A DNA stretch of 64,000 nucleotides. Source: Sinonovacula constricta. Its lineage: Eukaryota > Mollusca > Bivalvia > Cardiida > Solecurtidae. Made by a program: the position numbers and the translations under genes. This document shows positions 11,799 through 26,272 of this stretch, in pieces; the stretch's first letter is position 1; every line of letters begins with the position of its first letter. Under the pieces are notes generated by a model. It had not been told where the DNA came from and did not search any database. It was given only the letters and a program-made list of their open reading frames with translations. Location: assembly GCA_007844125.1 (NCBI GenBank), contig CM017564.1:10550020-10614019 (forward strand), given 5' to 3'.

Positions 11799-12390
11799 AG
11801 TGTACTGTATATAGCTATATTCGTATATTTTCGTAACATAGCATTTTTGTGATAATAGTATACAGTATCTCACAAGTGTTAGCTATGTCAAATCTAGGTC
11901 AATTAAACATTATTCTTTGCAATATTTAAGAAAATGCCCACTTTTAATATGCTATTTTTCACTGTTATAACTTTGTACAAGATTGTAAAAAATACAAATT
12001 TAAAACTCTAATAGCTATTCCTTTATTTAGCCAACCCACTTAATCGTAAAAACGTGTTTAGTGTTTTATTTCAAATTTATTTGAAACAAGTCGCAAAATT
12101 TAAATATAAAAAAGAAGACATACACATAACAAATGTATTATTAAAAACTCAGATGCTAGTTAAATATAAAAGTGCCAAGAACAATGATACAAAAGTAAGG
12201 ACATCAACAGTACATACTATGAACGGCGAACTAATAGACATATGTTGAAAATAAAACGTTTGTGGAGACAAATTTCAACAGACTCACACATAAAAGATAT
12301 ACAAAGGACAAACAAGAAAGTAATAACAGGAATACCGATCATCTAAAAAGTATATTATTAACGGTAAAATGTCTCGCATGGAATACAAAC
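11799..12390 (+). repeat. Unclassified dispersed repeat, copy 1 of 2
   Basis: This is similar by eye to 19232-19725 in the same orientation. Shared blocks in order include TAGTGTACT, TTTCGTAACATA, TATCTCACAAGT, AATTAAACATT, TATGCTA, AATAGCTATTC/CATAGCTATTC, CAGATG, ACAAAAGTAA and AACAGTACATACT. Similarity is moderate, so both copies are old. There is no protein and no clear termini. The 64-codon open frame inside (12054-12248) is not conserved in the second copy. Confidence 0.6.
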
Positions 12391-12999
12391 TCAAGCAATA
12401 TATAAATAGACGATAATATTAATTGAGAATTTTTAATAAGTTACTGTTCTTGAATATGCCACAAAAGAGTATTGCTTTATATATATTTTGTCAATGTAGA
12501 CAAACAGCAAGCGAAATAGAAATTAACTGAAGTGTGCGTAAACCCCTTTCTAGGTATTAATAGAAACTTTTACCAAGGAAAAATAACAACTTGAGTGTAT
12601 ATTAAATAAAAAAAGCTTAATCTTGAGTTCTCTATTTAAAGTGAAGTAAATTTGAGAAAAAAAAGAAAACGGCACTTTAAATTGATAGTTGCCAAAGAAA
12701 ATTCATTAAAGAAATTCTCTGAATGCTTTATTTTTTATTTGTTCTTTACTTGTCTATAAAATAATCCATCATATTTAAGATACATGTAATATAAAAAAAT
12801 CTTGCAATTTGAATTTGAAGTCCTTGAAGTTTGGAATTAGGCTGACGACTTTCCAAGAAAGACATTAATAATCGTATTGCTGCACACGCAATAACACGAT
12901 GCCCTTCTAATTCAACTTTGGCGACGTTTAATTGCATGAACGAATTTGGTTAAAATGAAATCCGACTTTATTTTTTGCTTGTAATGATGAATTATAATA
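12391..12999. other. AT-rich intergenic DNA, nothing recognised
   Basis: No supported gene or repeat copy was seen. Confidence 0.55.
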
Positions 13000-13285
13000 A
13001 CGTAAGGTTTTGTGGTACGGAAGGCCTTGGGTTCCATTCCGGGCTGCTGCATACCAACTTTAAAACTGAAGCGTTAAAACTGGTAGTGGTTTAGTTGCCT
13101 TGCTAACGCTCCAGAAAATATAAAGGTAGTTCCACGACTGGTTGGCCCGGTGTCATGATAATGTGACTGGGTGGGGTATCATGTAAGGTGTTCATGCAGC
13201 ACTATATCTGCTTCAAGGTGACACTGTCTCCAGATAACTACAATACTGTTGGTGCCACGATAAACACAATAAACAAACAATAGAA
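13000..13285 (+). mobile_element. SINE-C, probable tRNA-related retroposon
   Basis: This is a block richer in GC than its surroundings. It carries a B-box-like GGGTTCCATTCCGGG (13029-13043), a GTGGGGTATCATGTAAGG segment, GTGTTCATGCAGCACTATA-type text and CTCCAGATAACTACAATACT. It ends in GATAAACACAATAAACAAAC, a short AAC-rich tail. From general knowledge, this layout and tail resemble SINEs common in bivalve and gastropod genomes. No other copy exists in the window and no target-site duplication was found, so the limits are approximate. Confidence 0.55.
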
Positions 13286-13613
13286 TTTTGTGTACATGAC
13301 TATTTATCTTGATCTTAAATTTTCATCATCGTTTACATGAATACATAAACGTGAATGTATATATAATACTAAAAGAAATTGTGTTAATTGCTTTTGAATG
13401 GCATTTTGGCCGTTCGATTGCCGTGTGTGATATGACAAAATATTTAAGTGACATATATCTCAAATTGCATCGTATATATATATACACACAAAAGTGTGTT
13501 CTTTCTCTTTCGCTTTTTTTTTCTTTCTGTGTGTCTATCTTTATGTCTCTTTATCTCTGCCTTTCTTTTTATTAAACGAATAGTTTTTTATCCTACACCT
13601 ATATCGAATAAAT
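13286..13613. other. AT-rich spacer with a pyrimidine-rich run
   Basis: It contains a TA run near 13472-13488 and an imperfect T/C-rich stretch at about 13500-13570. No gene is supported. Confidence 0.5.
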
Positions 13614-13829
13614 AAATAAGAAAAGGTCCTATCAAGATTACCACAGTTAATTTCTAAAGAATCTCTAGACAAAGGTAAACACGGTAAATGTAAATTTGAC
13701 AAAAACACAGAGACAAGACATAATGCACAAACAGAAAAACCAGCAGTTACCGCCTAGAAACGGTTAGTCGTCAAAATGGCCAACTGGGGGGCTTAAACCA
13801 GTTTTCTAGAGCGCTCCAACCTCGCATTT
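13614..13829 (+). mobile_element. ACCGGT-core element, subfamily 2, 5' part and core
   Basis: It begins with AAATAAGAAAAGGTCCTATC, continues with AGATTACCACAG, CTAGACAAAGGTAAACA and TTGACAAAAACACAGAGAC, and enters the core at GTTACCGCC. It stops after CTCCAACCTCGCATTTC. The 5' blocks also occur at 26273-26400 (+) and 47630-47480 (-), and are absent from subfamily 1. Confidence 0.75.
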
Positions 13830-15180
13830 CTAAGAATGAATGATGTATATTACATCGTGGACTCAACGAATACTCTAGAAAACGTAAGCAAGTACCAATA
13901 GAAAAAAAGGTGATTTTGTATGTGTCGTATTTCAATTCTCTTTTATATCAAAATAGAATCAAATGCGCATTAAACCATGGTTTCCCATTAGATTCATGAG
14001 AGAATATCAAGGGTTCCTTTCCGAACAGAGAGGTATTGAAAAAATAATCAGCCCATTTTAAGTCTATAAGATCCGAGTTCCATTTGAAAATAACGCCCTT
14101 AGATGAACGGTGATGTTGTTTCCTTTGAAAATATGAGATAGTGTAATTATCAATCACTTGTCAGCTTTGTTGCGCAGAATAACAAATACAAGTTTCTTAA
14201 ATGTTAAACTGATTAAATACATTATCATACAATACGTCAACAACTCTCGTTGGGATTTTTGAACCATTTAAGACAGCAATGGGGAAAAATGCAAATGTTC
14301 CTTTTCTAATTAGTGTATTGTGCTTGTTGGCTAGTGTGATCATATAAGGGTTTGTGATGTATTTACAGAATTTTCATATCAATCAACCACTGGTTCAAGT
14401 AGAAGTAAAGAGATATTAATTTTGTCTTGTATTTGACCGTCTTTCTTTTGCGTTAATTGATATCACGACACACTTTTTATAACCTTTACGTAAACGCAGA
14501 ATCATTGTAAAAGTATTATTGAACTAGCACATATAAATAACATGTATTGCGACAACGTCTTAAATATCGTGTATTTTGTGTGTTTCATTGTTGTCATCTT
14601 GATTTAATAGTATAAGTTAAAGGGTTAATTGACAACAACAGTAAAGAATAGATGAGCTTGAAAAATAGTTGTACTCACTGTTCTAAGAAGATGCCTTTAA
14701 GTTTTAATTCTACTTCTGAGCATACACAGGCACATCTTCAATATTGGTACATCCCTATGGGTTAAAACAAGACTTTAATTAACGTTGTTTTGAGTCGTGG
14801 TGAATAAACTTCCGGTTTATTTGAAATATGTTGACATCTTGACTATTTAATCTCAAAATTATGCTATATACTTCATCAGGTTTGGCGTAATATTGTAATT
14901 GGCAGTGTGCTAAAAATAGATAATCAATAGCAATAGATCTGATAATGCATGCATACGATGTTTACACAACACGACTTGCAGTAACAAACATACACTTACT
15001 ATATTGTAAGATACTCAGCAAGAGAGGTAGAAATTACGTAAATAACGTTAAATGCTCAAATAATATTGGACAAATCTTGAGCATTCAGACCATTATTTTC
15101 TCTAGTTCTTGAATGCAAAATATCTTCCTTTATTATACGAGACATATCTTTCGTGACATAACTGTTTTGTTCAAATGAGA
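13830..15180. other. AT-rich intergenic DNA, nothing recognised
   Basis: No supported gene or repeat copy was seen. Confidence 0.55.
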
Positions 15181-15781
15181 GTTCTTTGTCATAAGCATTG
15201 CAACATATACTAAAATTTGAAAAGACACAGAAGGAATTCACATGCATACCAAATGTAAAAGATTACATCTGTGATAAGTAATTTAACCAAAAAAAAGCAA
15301 ACCTGACAGTAACCACATTGGAATGGTCAATGGGCAATATGGACCGACTGGATTGCTTAAACCGGTTTTACACAGCTCTAGCCTTGCATTTCTTGATGGG
15401 TCTCTCAAAAGCAAACAATGACAGGAAAACCGATCTATCTGAATAAAAAAATGTCCCAACACTGACTTTTTCTTTGATAGGTTATGACGAAAATAGTGAC
15501 GCCATTGAAAAATAATGTCAACATAGTGATTAGAAGACAGAGGGGTATTATTTCGATTAGAAGATCTACACAAAGATGTTTATTGTAAATGAAATTAACG
15601 TTTTACATCAAGATAAAAATGGCCAGAGAAAAGGAGATGGTTGTAGCATCTTGTTCATGAGAAGATGGAATTAAGAAACCAAAGTCCAATGTCTATCAAA
15701 GGAAATATACGTAACAGTCCTTATAGGATGACTTAAATGACATGATTATATGCACCGGGAGATCTTTTACGACCGCTACAC
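15181..15781 (+). mobile_element. ACCGGT-core element, subfamily 1, near full length
   Basis: This is the most complete + copy. Blocks in order: TTTGTCATAAGCATTGCAAC, TCACATGCATACCAAATG, ATCTGTGATAAGTAATTTAA, the core with AAACCGGTTT at 15359-15368 and ACAGCTCTA, then GTTATGACGAAAATAGTGAC, GGTATTATTTCGATTAGAAG, GATGGTTGTAGCATCTTG, CAAAGTCCAATGTCTATC and AACAGTCCTTATAGGATGAC, ending GATCTTTTACGACCGC. The left hairpin arm is degraded (CAATGGG) while the right arm CCGACTG is intact. No open reading frame. Class unknown. Confidence 0.8.
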
Positions 15782-18700
15782 TAAATAAGCAACATTGTTG
15801 CGATCATGGATAAGAATATATCACATCTGACAAACTGAAGGAGATTGGTTGGCTTCACATAAACTGAGGTAGTAAACTGATTGTCTTCAGGAAGAAGAGT
15901 ATCAACATCAAAAAATGTTATATTTGTTTCAGATATAGCTGAATATACTAAGATGAAAGATGGGAATTATTTAATTGCAAATTATTGAAATCTAAAAAAA
16001 CGAAGCACGCTTTCAAAATCTAGGCAAATTATTGCTGTCTTTCAATTTTTGCAAAATATAATAACCAATAAAATCAAAGGAAATTACCTGTGTCAATATT
16101 TCAATATTGAGAATTAACTTTGGACAACGAGTGCTTGGCATTTATTTAGCTCGACATTTCGACAATTTAGAGCGTTGGTCTCATGCTCCGCAAATTAATT
16201 TGTAATTTGCTTTATGTGCATATGTTAACCAGGAAAAACTACTCTGACCTAAACCTATTATTGCAGAAAAAATCACCACTCCACCCATTTGACATAATTT
16301 GATTGATGTATTGACACATGGTAACAAAAAAATCTTTATTTCTATGGTGTCGTTAAGCTCAATACACAGCTGGTGCAAAAACACAATTATGTATGCATAT
16401 GTTTTTTTAATTGAAAACAATTTTTAAAAGAAAATTTCTACGTACTCTTCTTTTAAGGATTTTATACAGAACGTCCATTTGATTGTGATGTTTGAAACAT
16501 TAAATGCATTTCATTCTGCTCGTTTTTATATTTTTTCGCTAAATTGTATTTCATATATTTATTCCTTTTGTGTATAAATTACATCTTCTATGACTTCCCT
16601 TATGTTATGCTACAGGGATAGTTATGAGTTTGTGTTTCTAATGGAATTAATCAAAACTTTAACTGAACAAACATATATTAAAACGCTGAAAGAGTTAGCC
16701 GAAAACACACTTTAAATTGTGATTTCGCTGCAAAGTGGTTCATTTTAACAGAAACCAGAAATTATAATAAACACAAAGAAAGCCCTTTGTTTAACGAAGA
16801 AACAAGATAGACGCTTTGTCCTACATTTTACTACATACAAATCTATTTCCGTCATAAATGATGATATGACAACAACATGGATGGTTGGGCTCCTTCCGAC
16901 GTTTTCTTTCTCACAAAGATGAATGTAATTGTTTGTCAATTAGAAGACATGTTAGACCTTGTTAAGCATATAAAACATATTGTAATGATGATTTATTCTG
17001 AAATTTAGGAACATTTTTGGACAAAGCAAATGTGTGATTTATACTTAAAATGAAGCCTACACTCACGAGTAAATCATAACGTAGATATAATGTAAGAATA
17101 TTCAATGCACCAATGCCTATCTTTATTCGCGAAAAAATACCATACAGGAACAATCGCTGGTTTCTACAAATACTATTTTAAAGGTTAATTTAAAACCTAT
17201 CGGGCTTAACAGTATCGAACAAATTTATACCTATCTTTTAGATAATAGTGTGACCCCTTACATTTTGCCAGTGTCATTAGAAATTTTTATAATTTTAAAT
17301 TTTGATTTAGATGTAATGAATTACTGAATACATTATACACTTTTTGTATTTCTTCTTCAACTTCAACTTCAATGTCAAATTATATATCGTAGGTATCTTG
17401 TGACCTATAAACAAGGTCTTTTAAATTATCATAGTTTTTGAGTTGTTAATTCTGCTCCAGAAAAAGTTCTATTGACAATATGTACTAAGAAACTAATACC
17501 ACTACAACTTAAAAAATTCATCCGTCAACATGTTTTGCTTATCTATATTAATGCGCAGGTTACACTTAAGTAACATTTTCAATCAAGTCAAGTGCGTATG
17601 AAAATATACTATTTCAATAGATATTATAAAGAGTTTAGGGTTTGGTACATCTTATTCAGTGTGTATTATTTAAAAAAAAGAAACAAGGATGAAGACTACT
17701 ATAAAATTATACAAAACTATTTTTAAGCAAACTTAAATCTTTAGGATATAAATCAAACGACAAGAATAGCTGTCATATTAAAAAGGAGATGGTGCACAAA
17801 ATATTTTTCTTCTTATGAAGGTATCTAATTACTAAAGATATGTATGTTGATATTTGATAAGGTCTAATTCGGAAGGGGTGTGTTTTATTAACTGAACATT
17901 ATTATCATTAATTTATCTTTACCTCTCATATTACAAAAGACGTTAATATCTCATATTGAATAAACCCTATATAATTACCGGAAAAAAATGAAGATATAAG
18001 ATATTAATTTTAATTTTTATGAACTTCTACTTTTTAGAATCAATTTGATCTACATCCCACGCTAGACGTCATTAACATGGTGTATTGTTGCTCGTGTTAG
18101 TTTGGCGATCGTGTTTGTTATTTGACATTAGGTTATTTGCTTTAGAGACAAGTTTAAGTATAAGGATATTTATGTTCAAGTAGCAATTAAGGTCTCACTT
18201 TCCTTTCTAGATGGGTAGGTCAAATGGTAATCTTCCTTTTAGAAAGCCGAGAAGTCTTTACTGCATTTCTTTACGCTGGCTATTGATACTTTTTGGACAA
18301 TTTTGGGGACCATTTATTACAGTATACCTCCAAAGCGAAGTATGTAAATTGACTAAAAAGCACTTATTAATGTCAGGAAAAGGCAGTCTTCAGATTTCCA
18401 TGCGAATCACTTGCAAGAGACATCACATTTCCAAACTGAACAAAGCTGAGACCCCAAATAAAATATGTTATCTTTATTGTCGTCACATGCGAATTAATAT
18501 ACTCTGTGTCTTAGGAAACCGTAACAATCACATTTATCACATTGAAATTATGCAATTAAGTATACACTTTCTGTAGATGTAACTTACTTTTGGAAGGGTA
18601 GAAAAAAATGAAATATTTATTGTAAAAAGCAAGAGCAATAGTGAGACTGATGAGAAACTTAGTGCCTTCAATTGACCTTATTGTTTACTTTATTGTTTAC

Positions 18701-19231
18701 TTTTAACACGATCTCGTCAAAGTTATTACCATTGAAGAAAGTTGTAATATCATACAAGCGACATGTTTTAATACATATTTTAACATGTATGATTGACTGC
18801 AAATTCAAAATTGCTTTTATTGGAATTATTTGGCGAAACATTTACTTTCAGTTAAGTGTCAGATATTTAGCTATAAGAACTATCTTTCACTAAAAATACT
18901 AAAATGGTGACTGACTTACGGTTTTTTCAATTGCTTTTAAATGCTAGAAATTTATGCACTTTCTAATAAATCAATATACGTAACTCAATGTAAATTAATG
19001 GAAACAAAGGTAGGTAAATATTGTTAATATTCACACCAGAAAAAAACTCTCAGGTTTTCAACAGACGGGGTATTATTTTAATGTATTTGTATGCAGAGAC
19101 TGATTTGATAAAATTGAGTATTAATTACTCCTACACAACTTGTTTACTTTGTGGTGTTTAACTCTAAATGTGAGCTGTGTTGTTCTTTTATCATAAACAT
19201 GTTAACATAAAATCATAATAAATTATGTATG
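15782..19231. other. AT-rich intergenic DNA, nothing recognised
   Basis: About 3.4 kb without a supported feature. A 121-codon open frame (18211-18576) has no recognisable domain and no coding-like composition, so I do not call it a gene. Confidence 0.5.
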
Positions 19232-19725
19232 TATAGTGTACTATGTTCAAGGCGTATAAAGTTATTTTCGTAACATACCATGTGTTTTATAGTATTGTAT
19301 CTCACAAGTATCAGCTAAGTCAGATATATTACAATTAAACATTGACCTTGGCTACATATAGGAAAATGTTAATTTTATATGCTAAAATTCTTTTTATTTT
19401 ACTTTTCTACAAAATTGCAAAGAAAACAAATTTAAACCTGTCATAGCTATTCATTTTTTATCCAACAAAAAGATACCCATAAAAGTGTGTTTTGTTTTGT
19501 TTTGTTTGTTTGGTTTTGCGTATGTATAATATTTTGAAATATACAGATGTCAGTAAAATTTAAAATTGTCAAAAACCATGTGACAAAAGTAAAAGAAACA
19601 ACAGTACATACTTTGAACTTATATGTAAATCGTCTTTTTATACAAGTACAGATTTTTATAGTAATGTCTAATATTCAACAACATTTCCGGTGAAATGGTC
19701 TAAAACGTGATAACCTGAAATACAA
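19232..19725 (+). repeat. Unclassified dispersed repeat, copy 2 of 2
   Basis: This is the partner of 11799-12390, in the same orientation and block order. Relative to copy 1 it contains a short TTTTG-rich expansion near 19490-19515. No protein or terminal structure is evident. Confidence 0.6.
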
Positions 19726-21329
19726 GGAAAGATGATGGTTTGGTTTGATAGGATTGGTACCAAATTTATCGCTGCTCAAGTTCGAAAGAAACACTAGCAA
19801 TACAATGTATTTTTGACATTCTCAATTAATACAACATAGACATGACATATAAAGACAAAATAAAAAGTCGTAAAAGTGTCAAACTGACAACTATTGACAT
19901 CAAGAGCGATCAAGGAAGTAAGACTGCATCTAAATCATACACGTAAAGACATTCCGTAGAAACTATAATTTATATTTGTATTCTGCTTTACTGCTATTAC
20001 ATATCATATTAAAACAATAAATAATAGACATGAATATTAAATGAAGACTCTCGAGCGCAATGAAATATGACTGTTTGTTCTACCTAACTTGAAGGCACAT
20101 ACTAAATACCTCGATATCCAAATGCAAGGAAGGTATGAGCGTGTTGCTTCTCTTCACAAAATATGTCATCCTTACTCTGTACCTTAGAAGCCATGCGATC
20201 TACATTGAACGATTATTACTTGTACATATAATACATAAAGTTTAAACAAAGAACGATATAACGAGGTGTTTACTAAAAGTAAAGACCTATTTTATAAGCA
20301 GTTCAAAAGAAACTGCATAATAGTTAATAATAAATACTTCTACGTCTTTTTTTAATTTGTATGCATAGATAAATAAATTGTACCTCATTTGTTTGTTGTT
20401 TTTTTAGTTGTTTTTTTTTTTCATTTTAATGCTTTTCGACTGCTTGGTAAATTAACATAGTTTGTAACTAAGAATCTTAAAATAAATATGCGTTTCAAAA
20501 TTGTTAAGTGCCTTTGCACGGTTCTTATTAGGCCGAAATGTATTGACACTGGACTGTCTTTTAATGTCGATTTACTTTATATGACAATGCTTGATCAAGC
20601 AATAATTACGTTAAACGTTAAGGTAATTATCAAGTTGTGATGCAATTTAACTAAAATGATATCTTACGACATTCCGTCAGATAGAACTTCACTGACAATG
20701 GTGACATTTGGTCAGAAATAAAAGAAGACCGCGGATAGCAATCGAGAAAAAGACCTAATGACGTATACAAACAATCCAACTACTGAAAACCTCTAACTAT
20801 AGAAAGTCAACGAGTTTAGCAAACATCTTCACAGGGTGCCAGCATAGACACTGCAGTGAAATACATGGCGCTATAGATACATGCAACGTCTGGGCAATGT
20901 ACACAGTTATAAAGCAGGACCTAGGAAGTAGTCGCAATAAAATTTATATTCAAGGGAAGTAGAGAACGATCTTTCCCACAAAATATATGCGAGATGCAAG
21001 TATTATCACCATGTATAAAAATCAAGGATTACAGATGAAATTGTAACAACAATTGCGGCATTTGTTCTGCTTTAATAATGCGGTCGTGTGCCATTGTATT
21101 CTAAAGAGGCTTCAAAGCTTTCAGAGTCAGTGTAACCCGAGTTTCAATGTTGCTTCAGAAACGTTATTACGTGGTATTTTCTATTTGGCAACTTCAACGC
21201 TGGAAAAGTTTAATAAAACCATCGGGTACGGTATGAAAACTGTATTGACCCAGCCCAGGCTTTCGAGCTCGTCAGCTGTGATGTGCTGTTTTAGGTATAC
21301 TCAGGTTTTTTCACTGTGACAAGAAAGGC
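19726..21329. other. Intergenic DNA, perhaps the decayed 5' side of the next LINE
   Basis: From about 20800 the sequence is less AT-rich and may hold further LINE pol remnants (for example a conceptual VNEFSKHLHRVPA near 20805), but stops and frameshifts prevent a firm call. An 88-codon open frame at 21053-21319 falls in this doubtful part. Nothing is recognised before 20800. Confidence 0.4.
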
Positions 21330-22010
21330 ATACCTCTAAACTTCAAGTGGGTAACATCTACTCACAGAAAACACAAGAAGTAAAATACAAACCCAACCAC
21401 AAAGATTACTGTTGGGATCAGCAGGTGCATAGGCAAGGCGACCACCACAATACCTTGACTTATCAGATGCATATGTTCAAATAAGAACCTAACTGGACAT
21501 ACTTGGATCAGTGTTTAAGGAGCATGGTGTGAACACTTTTCTTCAGTCCTGGAACATCAGCGCCATTCATGACCGGTGCCTGACCACCTTTCATCTTCGC
21601 TGATTAAGGCGCATCCTTGGTATCACCAAAATGTGGCAAACAATATCGCCTCGAGAAGACTTGGATCACAAGTAAGTTTCCATTTAAACTAGCCATGCAT
21701 ACGCTGGGAAGGTAACATAGTACGCATAGACGATGGGTTAATACCCAATATCCTCCTTTATTGCGAATTAGTGGATGGAAAGCTCCCAAAAAGAAGGCCC
21801 CATTTGCACTAAAAATGTTTGATTCCAAAAGGATCTAAGGACTTTTTTTCAGATCAGGTTTAATACGTGGACAGCGGTTGTTTATGACAAGTCACGGTGG
21901 AAACAAAGAGATACACATGGTTTCATCAATGATTAAGAATACAACAGACTGCTTACCGATAGAAAGCAACACCGGAGGAAAGCTCTCAGTCCAACTACGA
22001 AACCTACCTC
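21330..22010 (+). mobile_element. Decayed non-LTR LINE, C-terminal end of pol
   Basis: With frame shifts and stops, conceptual translation gives in order: a KTQEVKYKPNHKDY block (compare the KTEVMYQP block after RT), TFHLR*LRRILGI at about 21585-21625 (compare HFHLRCLRrILGI), an LCWEGNIVRIDDGLIPNILL block at about 21695-21755 (compare LrWlGHv.RM.D.RiPk.lLYgEL) with ELVDGKLPKRRP after it, and a KGSKDFFSDQ...W-like end. These are the conserved C-terminal motifs of a large LINE pol family widespread in animals. The exact clade is not determined. It is heavily decayed and has no 3' tail that I can identify. Confidence 0.75.
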
Positions 22011-23354
22011 ACTCTTCACTCTGCAACATAGACTGGCACATTCGAATTTGTCTGATCATTCGCATAAGACGTTGCTTAGGGCCAACTAAGATATGCAGTC
22101 AATAATTTCCCGTGACTAAACGTTACTAATAAACAATGCATTTTTAATATATCATATATAATGTTTGAATCAACTCAGTATGTTAGACAGATCAAAGAAT
22201 ATACGTGTTAAAACCTTAGTTGTCCAAATACGCTAATTTGTGTTAATGGCATTTGATGAAATATTACAAATTTAAATTTCGATCCTGAAGAATGATGAGA
22301 ACATATTTTCAACTGCAGGCTTCTATACTGATTATGATTGCAGTAAAGTAACACGATGACATATGTTCTTTGATGCAACATGTTAAAAAAGCTGCAATAC
22401 ATATGCCAATTAAATATGGCAGACCAATTAAAGTAGAATTGTATTTATATTAAAAAAAGCTGCTCAAGTTTTTTGTATTACAGTATAAGCACGAACGTTA
22501 TATTTGGACATTTAAAAATAAGAAAATGCGTCAAAATAAAAATCAAGCTGCAGACGTGACGTGTACTTAATATTTTATTTTACTTCTCGTCGCATTCGGC
22601 ACTTGGATTAACTTGGCAGTAATAACATGGAATCTTTTAGTTTTAATGACATTAGCTGTCCTGTATACTAGAAGAAACATTCGGTTTTTCTGCATTAAGT
22701 TACATAAGCGAATTATACATTGTAAAAGTCGAATTCAGTTACAAAGAGCTATAAAATGCCAAGGAGTCAAATAGATCAGGTATGTCCAGTTTATGTACCT
22801 GATTCATTCTGCTTTGCAGTTTTTAATATTAAATAACCAGCCGTTCTGCAAAACACGCTTTGCATATATGACAGTAAAATGATGTATTGTGGCGACACTT
22901 TAATCTTAAATGACAGTCCAAGGATTTCCATATGTACCTCTTTATATAATGGTTATTATTATATCGTGATACAGATATATATATCAACAGTTTACAATAG
23001 TACATATGTCTTATGACATAAAAAAGAAACATTTTATAAGTCATGACAGTCATTTTTAAACAGTTAGCTACTAAATTAACCACTATAAATGGCTTAACAG
23101 GGCTCAGGCAAGATGGTTGTATTTTTGTGTTTAATTGATTCTCTATATGTGGACAATGGAATAGTCAAAGTACATTTTACGGCTCGTACTATATAAACTA
23201 AAACTATAATTTAAATGAAATAAATTTCTTGACACAAAAACATGTTATTATTAGAATAAAAAGTGGTTATTTTAACTATTTTTATTCTTATTTAATGTGA
23301 ATCAAAGAATTATTGTATTTTTTTTAATTATGCTTTTTTTTCTTATACTTTTAT
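22011..23354. other. AT-rich intergenic DNA, nothing recognised
   Basis: No supported gene or repeat copy was seen. The short open frames on either strand lack coding character. Confidence 0.55.
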
Positions 23355-23646
23355 TTATACCTTAAAGAGACCGGAGGCAATAGCTCAAGTTGTACAGCGT
23401 CAGCTTGCGGATCGGGAGGTCGCGGGTTCAAACCCCGGCCTGTCAAAACAAAGCCTTTTAAGTTTGTAATAGTGGCTTCCCTCATAGCGCTCGGGGCTAA
23501 GGGGACAGCATAAAGGTGTCAGTATAATGGACCTGCCGGGTTCAGCCCCTGGGCACCTCATAAGTGCCCCTGTGCTATGATGAAAGAAATGTCGCTGCAC
23601 AGAATCGCCAAAATGCCAGCAAATCCCATCCCTTATACCGTAAAGA
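23355..23646 (+). mobile_element. SINE-A, tRNA-derived retroposon with TSDs, copy 1
   Basis: The body (23369-23632) begins GACCGGAGGC. It has an A-box-like TAGCTCAAGTTGTACAGCG and a B box CGGGTTCAAACCC, as in a pol III internal promoter. The 3' part carries a GGTGTCAGTATAATGGACC segment and CATGTCGCTGCAC-type text, ending GCAAATCCCATCCC. It is flanked by TTATACCTTAAAGA (23355-23368) and TTATACCGTAAAGA (23633-23646), a 14-bp target-site duplication with one mismatch. It aligns along its whole length with 45602-45910 but lacks about 16 internal bases (AACGCCTGACTCGTCG in copy 2). Confidence 0.9.

Positions 23647-26272
<2,626 letters not shown>

Noticed and set aside
15181..15781. Classification of the ACCGGT-core element as a Helitron or MITE
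   Set aside because: No CTRR end with terminal hairpin and no convincing terminal inverted repeats or TSDs could be fixed by eye, so the class is left open.
18211..18576. 121-codon open frame on the + strand
   Set aside because: No recognisable domain, AT-rich codons, no neighbouring exons or repeat match. Length is within chance for 64 kb of six frames.
23385..23452. tRNA gene suggested by A and B boxes
   Set aside because: The acceptor stem does not pair and the sequence is the head of a SINE with target-site duplications, so it is a tRNA-derived retroposon rather than a tRNA gene.
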